Origin: Toxorhynchites rutilus septentrionalis | Lineage: Eukaryota > Arthropoda > Insecta > Diptera > Culicidae | NCBI RefSeq assembly: GCF_029784135.1 | Contig: NC_073746.1 | Location: 177,947,788-178,011,787 of the forward strand | DNA length: 64,000 bases | Direction: 5' to 3' | In this document: positions 61,138 through 64,000 of the stretch, in pieces | Numbering within the stretch: the first letter of the stretch is position 1 | Layout of the letters: every line of letters starts with the position of its first letter | Notes under the pieces: model-generated | Seen by the model: the letters and a program-made list of their open reading frames with translations, nothing else | The model's database searches: none | Told to the model about the DNA's origin: nothing | Position numbers and translations under genes: made by a program

Positions 61138-62038
61138 TCTAATTGAACAGCGATTGGAGCATGTTGTCGCTGTTGCGGTGAAGCTCTTTATTTATCATGA
61201 AAGCGCGGATGAACGGTGTCACCAAGAGCCTGTTTGTGCACCCTAGGCCAGAAGGGAATCTATCAGGAGGAGAGTGATGCCACAAACGGTTCCCTGGGAA
61301 GACATCGCTACACACACATACACGCGCGGCTATTAACAGGTGGTTATCGAGTTGGCATTAACCACTGGTGGGCTTCCAGTATCGAGGAAAATGTGGAAAT
61401 ATCTAATCGTTACTGAGAATAATCTGCCAGTTCCTCTGGGAATTTTCAAAATATATTCATGTGAAAGAGTTTAATTGAATGTTTTCTATCCATGTAACAC
61501 TGTGACCAAATACATTTGGTTTTGTGGTTTTTCAATCAATCGCAATTAACAGGATAGCTTCAGAAGATTATTCTTCCCCATCAGTAGGATATTTCCGTAT
61601 CCAATATTGTATGCGCCCGCAATCGATTATTGCTCAGTCGCCGAAAGTTCCGAGCTCAGAGAGTTCATTCCCCTCTAGTTTGCCTTCCAAATTGCCATCG
61701 TAAACCACACCTTCTCTCGATTCAATCACACACAAAAAGCATACTTAAGCGATATTCTGGTGGTGAGACACATTCATTTTTCGTGAGGACATCGACAAGA
61801 CAACATCGTTGCCTAACGTGCTGGAGGAGGTGGACGGCGAAGGATCGACACATACACGCGCAGAACTCTTTCCGTTAGGATGCCATTCAGCATCGAGAAA
61901 GTTCCGGAAAGATCTAATCATTGCTGGAAAATAATCTGCCAGTTCCTTTGGGAATTTTCGAAATATATTCATGTGAAAGAGTTTAATTGAATGTTTTCTA
62001 TCAATGTTACACTGTGACCAAATATGTTTCAACCAAGT

Positions 62039-62815
62039 GCTATTAACAGGTGGTTATCGAGTTGGCATTAACCACTGGTGGGCTTCCAGTATCGAGGAAA
62101 ATGTGGAAATATCTAATCGTTACTGAAAATAATCTGCCAGTTCCTCTGGGAATTTTCAAAATATATTCATGTGAAAGAGTTTAATTGAATGTTTTCTATC
62201 CATGTAACACTGTGACCAAATATGTTTCAATCAAGTGCTATTAACAGGTGGTTATCGAGTTGGCATTAACCACTGGTGGGCTTCCAGTATCGAGGAAAAT
62301 GTGGAAATATCTAATCGTTACTGAAAATAATCTGCCAGTTCCTCTGGGAATTTTCAAAATATATTCATGTGAAAGAATTTAATTGAATGTTTTCTATCCA
62401 TGTAACACTGTGACCAAATATGTTTCAATCAAGTGCTATTAACAGGTGGTTATCGAGTTGGCATTAACCACTGGTGGGCTTCCAGTATCGAGGAAAATGT
62501 GGAAATAACTAATCGTTACTGAAAATAATCTGCCAGTTCCTCTGGGAATTTTCAAAATATATTCATGTGAAAGAGTTTAATTGAATGTTTTCTATCCATG
62601 TACACTGTGACCAAATATGTTTCAATCAAGTGCTATTAACAGGTGGTTATCGAGTTGGTATTAACCACTGGTGGGCTTCCAGTATCGAGGAAAATGTGGA
62701 AATAACTAATCGTTACTGAAAATAATCTGCCAATCTCTGGGAATTTTCAAAATATATTCATGTGAAAGAGTTTAATTGAATATTTTCTATCCATGTAACA
62801 CTGTGACCAAATACA
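62039..62815 (+). repeat. 198-bp tandem repeat inside the long element
   Basis: GCTATTAACAGGTGGTTATC recurs at 62039, 62237, 62435 and 62632, giving units of 198, 198, 197 and about 184 bp. A related unit stands at about 61328 and a more diverged one near 61868-62038. The short element copy has a single unit (about 52222-52400), so the array expanded within this lineage. Confidence 0.92.
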
Positions 62816-63077
62816 TTTGGTTTTGTGGTTTTTCAATCAATCGCAATCAACAGGATAGCTTCTGAAGATTATTCTTCCCCATCAGTAGGATATTTCCGTA
62901 TCCAATATTGGATGCATAAAACCTTGTGCCTCCAACGTAACGCTCTCGTTTTCGAAGTTCTCCAAATATTCATTCATTCAGAATGAATTCAGATTCAACT
63001 TCATACAAATGATCTCTATATCAACGAGAGTCCTACGTCATCCTTGCGGTTATACCATAGATATAACCCACTTCCTG

Positions 63078-64000
63078 TTTTTTTTCTGCCATCGGACTGA
63101 ACAGTGGTTTATTATCCGGTGCCCGCTCGGAAATTAATTTAATAGCAATTGCAATGTGATAAGAAAACAGTTTATCTCACTCGCTCGCCTAAATACTATG
63201 TTCTTCTCTTTCAATCCCATTTCTTCTCTGCCACCGGACTGAACAGTGGCAATCCCATTCATTTTCTGCCACCGGACTGAACAGTGGAAATCCCATTTAT
63301 TTTCTGCCGTCGGACTGAACAGAGGCAATCCCATTTCTTTTCTGCCATCGGACTGAACAGTGGAAATCCCATTTCTTCTCTACCACTGGACTGAACCGTG
63401 GCAATCCCATTTATTTTCTGCCGTCGGACTGAACAGAGGCAATCCCATTTCTTTTCTGCCATCGGACTGAACAGCCCATTTCTTCTCTGCCACCGGACTG
63501 AACAGTGGCAATCCCATTTATTTTCTGCCACCGGACTGAACAGAGCATCGCATCGCATCGCATCGCATCGCATCGCATCGCTTCGCATCGCATCGCATCG
63601 CATCGCATCGCATCGCATCGCATCGCATCGTATCGCATCGTATCGCATCGCATCGCATCGCATCGCATCGCATCGCATCGCATCGCATCGCATCGCATCG
63701 CATCGCATCGCATCGCATCGCATCGCATCGCATCGCATCGCATTCCCCAGGTAGCTTGGTTTTGATGGCTATGTTGGGGAAACCGTGCCAATCAAAACGG
63801 GGTTGATAGGGCGTTTAGATAACTATATTTTCTCTTTCAATCCCATTTCTTCTCTGCCACCGGACTGAACAGTGGCAATCCCATTTATTTTCTGCCACCG
63901 TACTGAACAGTAGCAATCCCATTTATTTTCTGCCGTCGGACTGAACAGAGGCAATCCCATTTCTTTTCTGCCATCGGACTGAACAGAGGCAATCCCATTA
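63078..64000. repeat. Satellite resumes to the window edge
   Basis: M2 and 38-mers, a long array and an M1 unit with the same AGGTAGCTTGG and TTTAGATAAC variants as the 59.8 kb unit. This shows that 58.86-59.9 kb and 60.78-63.9 kb (minus the insertion) are duplicates. Confidence 0.88.
63545..63743. repeat. (GCATC)n array, 199 bp
   Basis: 39 pentamers plus GCAT, with one GCTTC near 63581 and two GTATC near 63631 and 63641. Left junction class B, right junction M1. Confidence 0.94.

Larger units (their letters stand above)
60853..63077 (+). mobile_element. Unclassified element, long copy
   Basis: Same left tip GACGTAGG and right tip ACTTCCTG as the 889-bp copy, but 2225 bp long. It is inserted into a T run of a 38-mer: four T on the left, eight on the right. 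The paralogous empty site at 58856-58990 has eight T and shares the unusual TTATTATCCGG downstream, so a 4-bp TTTT duplication is again exact. The extra length consists of a diverged internal segment (about 61520-62038) and a 198-bp tandem repeat. The segment 61197-61274 keeps the 26-codon frame of the short copy. Confidence 0.77.
4687..64000. repeat. Composite satellite field (38-mer + M1/M2 modules + GCATC arrays)
   Basis: Everything from 4687 to the window edge is tandem satellite apart from solo LTRs and two later insertions. The ground plan is one spacer module followed by about three 38-bp repeats. Spacer M1 (about 70 copies by my count) runs TCCCCAGGCAGC...TCTCTTT and is normally preceded by (GCATC)n GCAT. 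Spacer M2 (several dozen copies) runs TTTATTAGCCGGTGC...TTCTCTTT. Both spacers end in a similar ACTAT-TTCTCTTTCAATCCC segment, which suggests that they are diverged or partly replaced versions of one ancestral spacer. Copies differ by a few substitutions, so amplification or homogenisation is recent. The field continues beyond 64000. Confidence 0.95.

Noticed and set aside
61745..62032. 95-residue minus-strand frame in the long element
   Set aside because: It spans the joint between a diverged unique segment and a 198-bp unit, has no recognisable domain and is not kept in the short element copy.
4687..63743. Long open frames of (MRCDA)n or (SHRIA)n, up to about 377 residues
   Set aside because: GCATC has no stop codon in any of six frames and, as 5 and 3 are coprime, gives the same pentapeptide in all frames of a strand. 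The frames begin and end wherever flanks allow and overlap on both strands, so they are not genes.
4687..63743. CRISPR-like array (short repeats separated by spacers)
   Set aside because: The pentamer arrays have no spacers, the 38-mers are contiguous and mutually similar, the setting is eukaryotic, and no cas genes are present.

Overview
The window is repeat-dominated eukaryotic DNA with no intact protein gene. A dipteran source, probably a culicine (Aedes-like) mosquito, is my inference. It rests on a nested hAT and Tc1 pair, a Ty3/gypsy-type solo LTR with a CGCG target duplication, and a dispersed element whose termini resemble sequences I remember as abundant in mosquito genomes. I could not run a database search.

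Layout. Positions 1-4686 are a non-satellite flank made of transposon relics: a small inverted-repeat element (111-438) and a dead hAT element (1813-4598) with an 8-bp target duplication. The hAT element is interrupted by a decayed Tc1/mariner element (2445-4091). From 4687 to the right edge the window is one satellite field of about 59 kb. It has three building blocks. The first is a 38-bp repeat beginning CAATCCC. The second is module M1, about 94 bp with a CCAAT/TATA-like arrangement, usually entered through a pure (GCATC)n array. The third is module M2, about 104 bp with CT/CGCT-rich and AT-rich parts. M1 plus three 38-mers, leaving out the pentamer array, is 218 bp; M2 plus three 38-mers is also 218 bp. 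About 84 (GCATC)n arrays occur, from 9 to 919 bp, roughly 10 kb in all.

Positions 4687-19650 are almost purely M1 plus arrays. From 19651 onward M2 dominates, mixed with M1/array clusters near 21.3-24.0, 26.2-26.6, 31.1-34.3, 36.5-36.9, 40.1-45.1, 47.3-48.4, 50.6, 59.4-59.8 and 63.5-63.8 kb. Six copies of a 340-bp solo LTR sit at the same M2 position and in the same orientation, so the LTR inserted once and was then amplified with the satellite. Two copies of an unclassified element (51765-52653, which splits one LTR, and 60853-63077) inserted into T-tracts with exact TTTT duplications. They carry a TATA plus initiator promoter, and the longer one holds a 198-bp tandem repeat.

The many open frames here are by-products of the repeats: GCATC has no stop in any of six frames, and the 38-mers are open on the minus strand. 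I do not annotate them as genes. The most interesting content is the satellite's composite architecture, the exact phase of its arrays, the promoter-like signals it repeats dozens of times, and the readable order of insertions and duplications.
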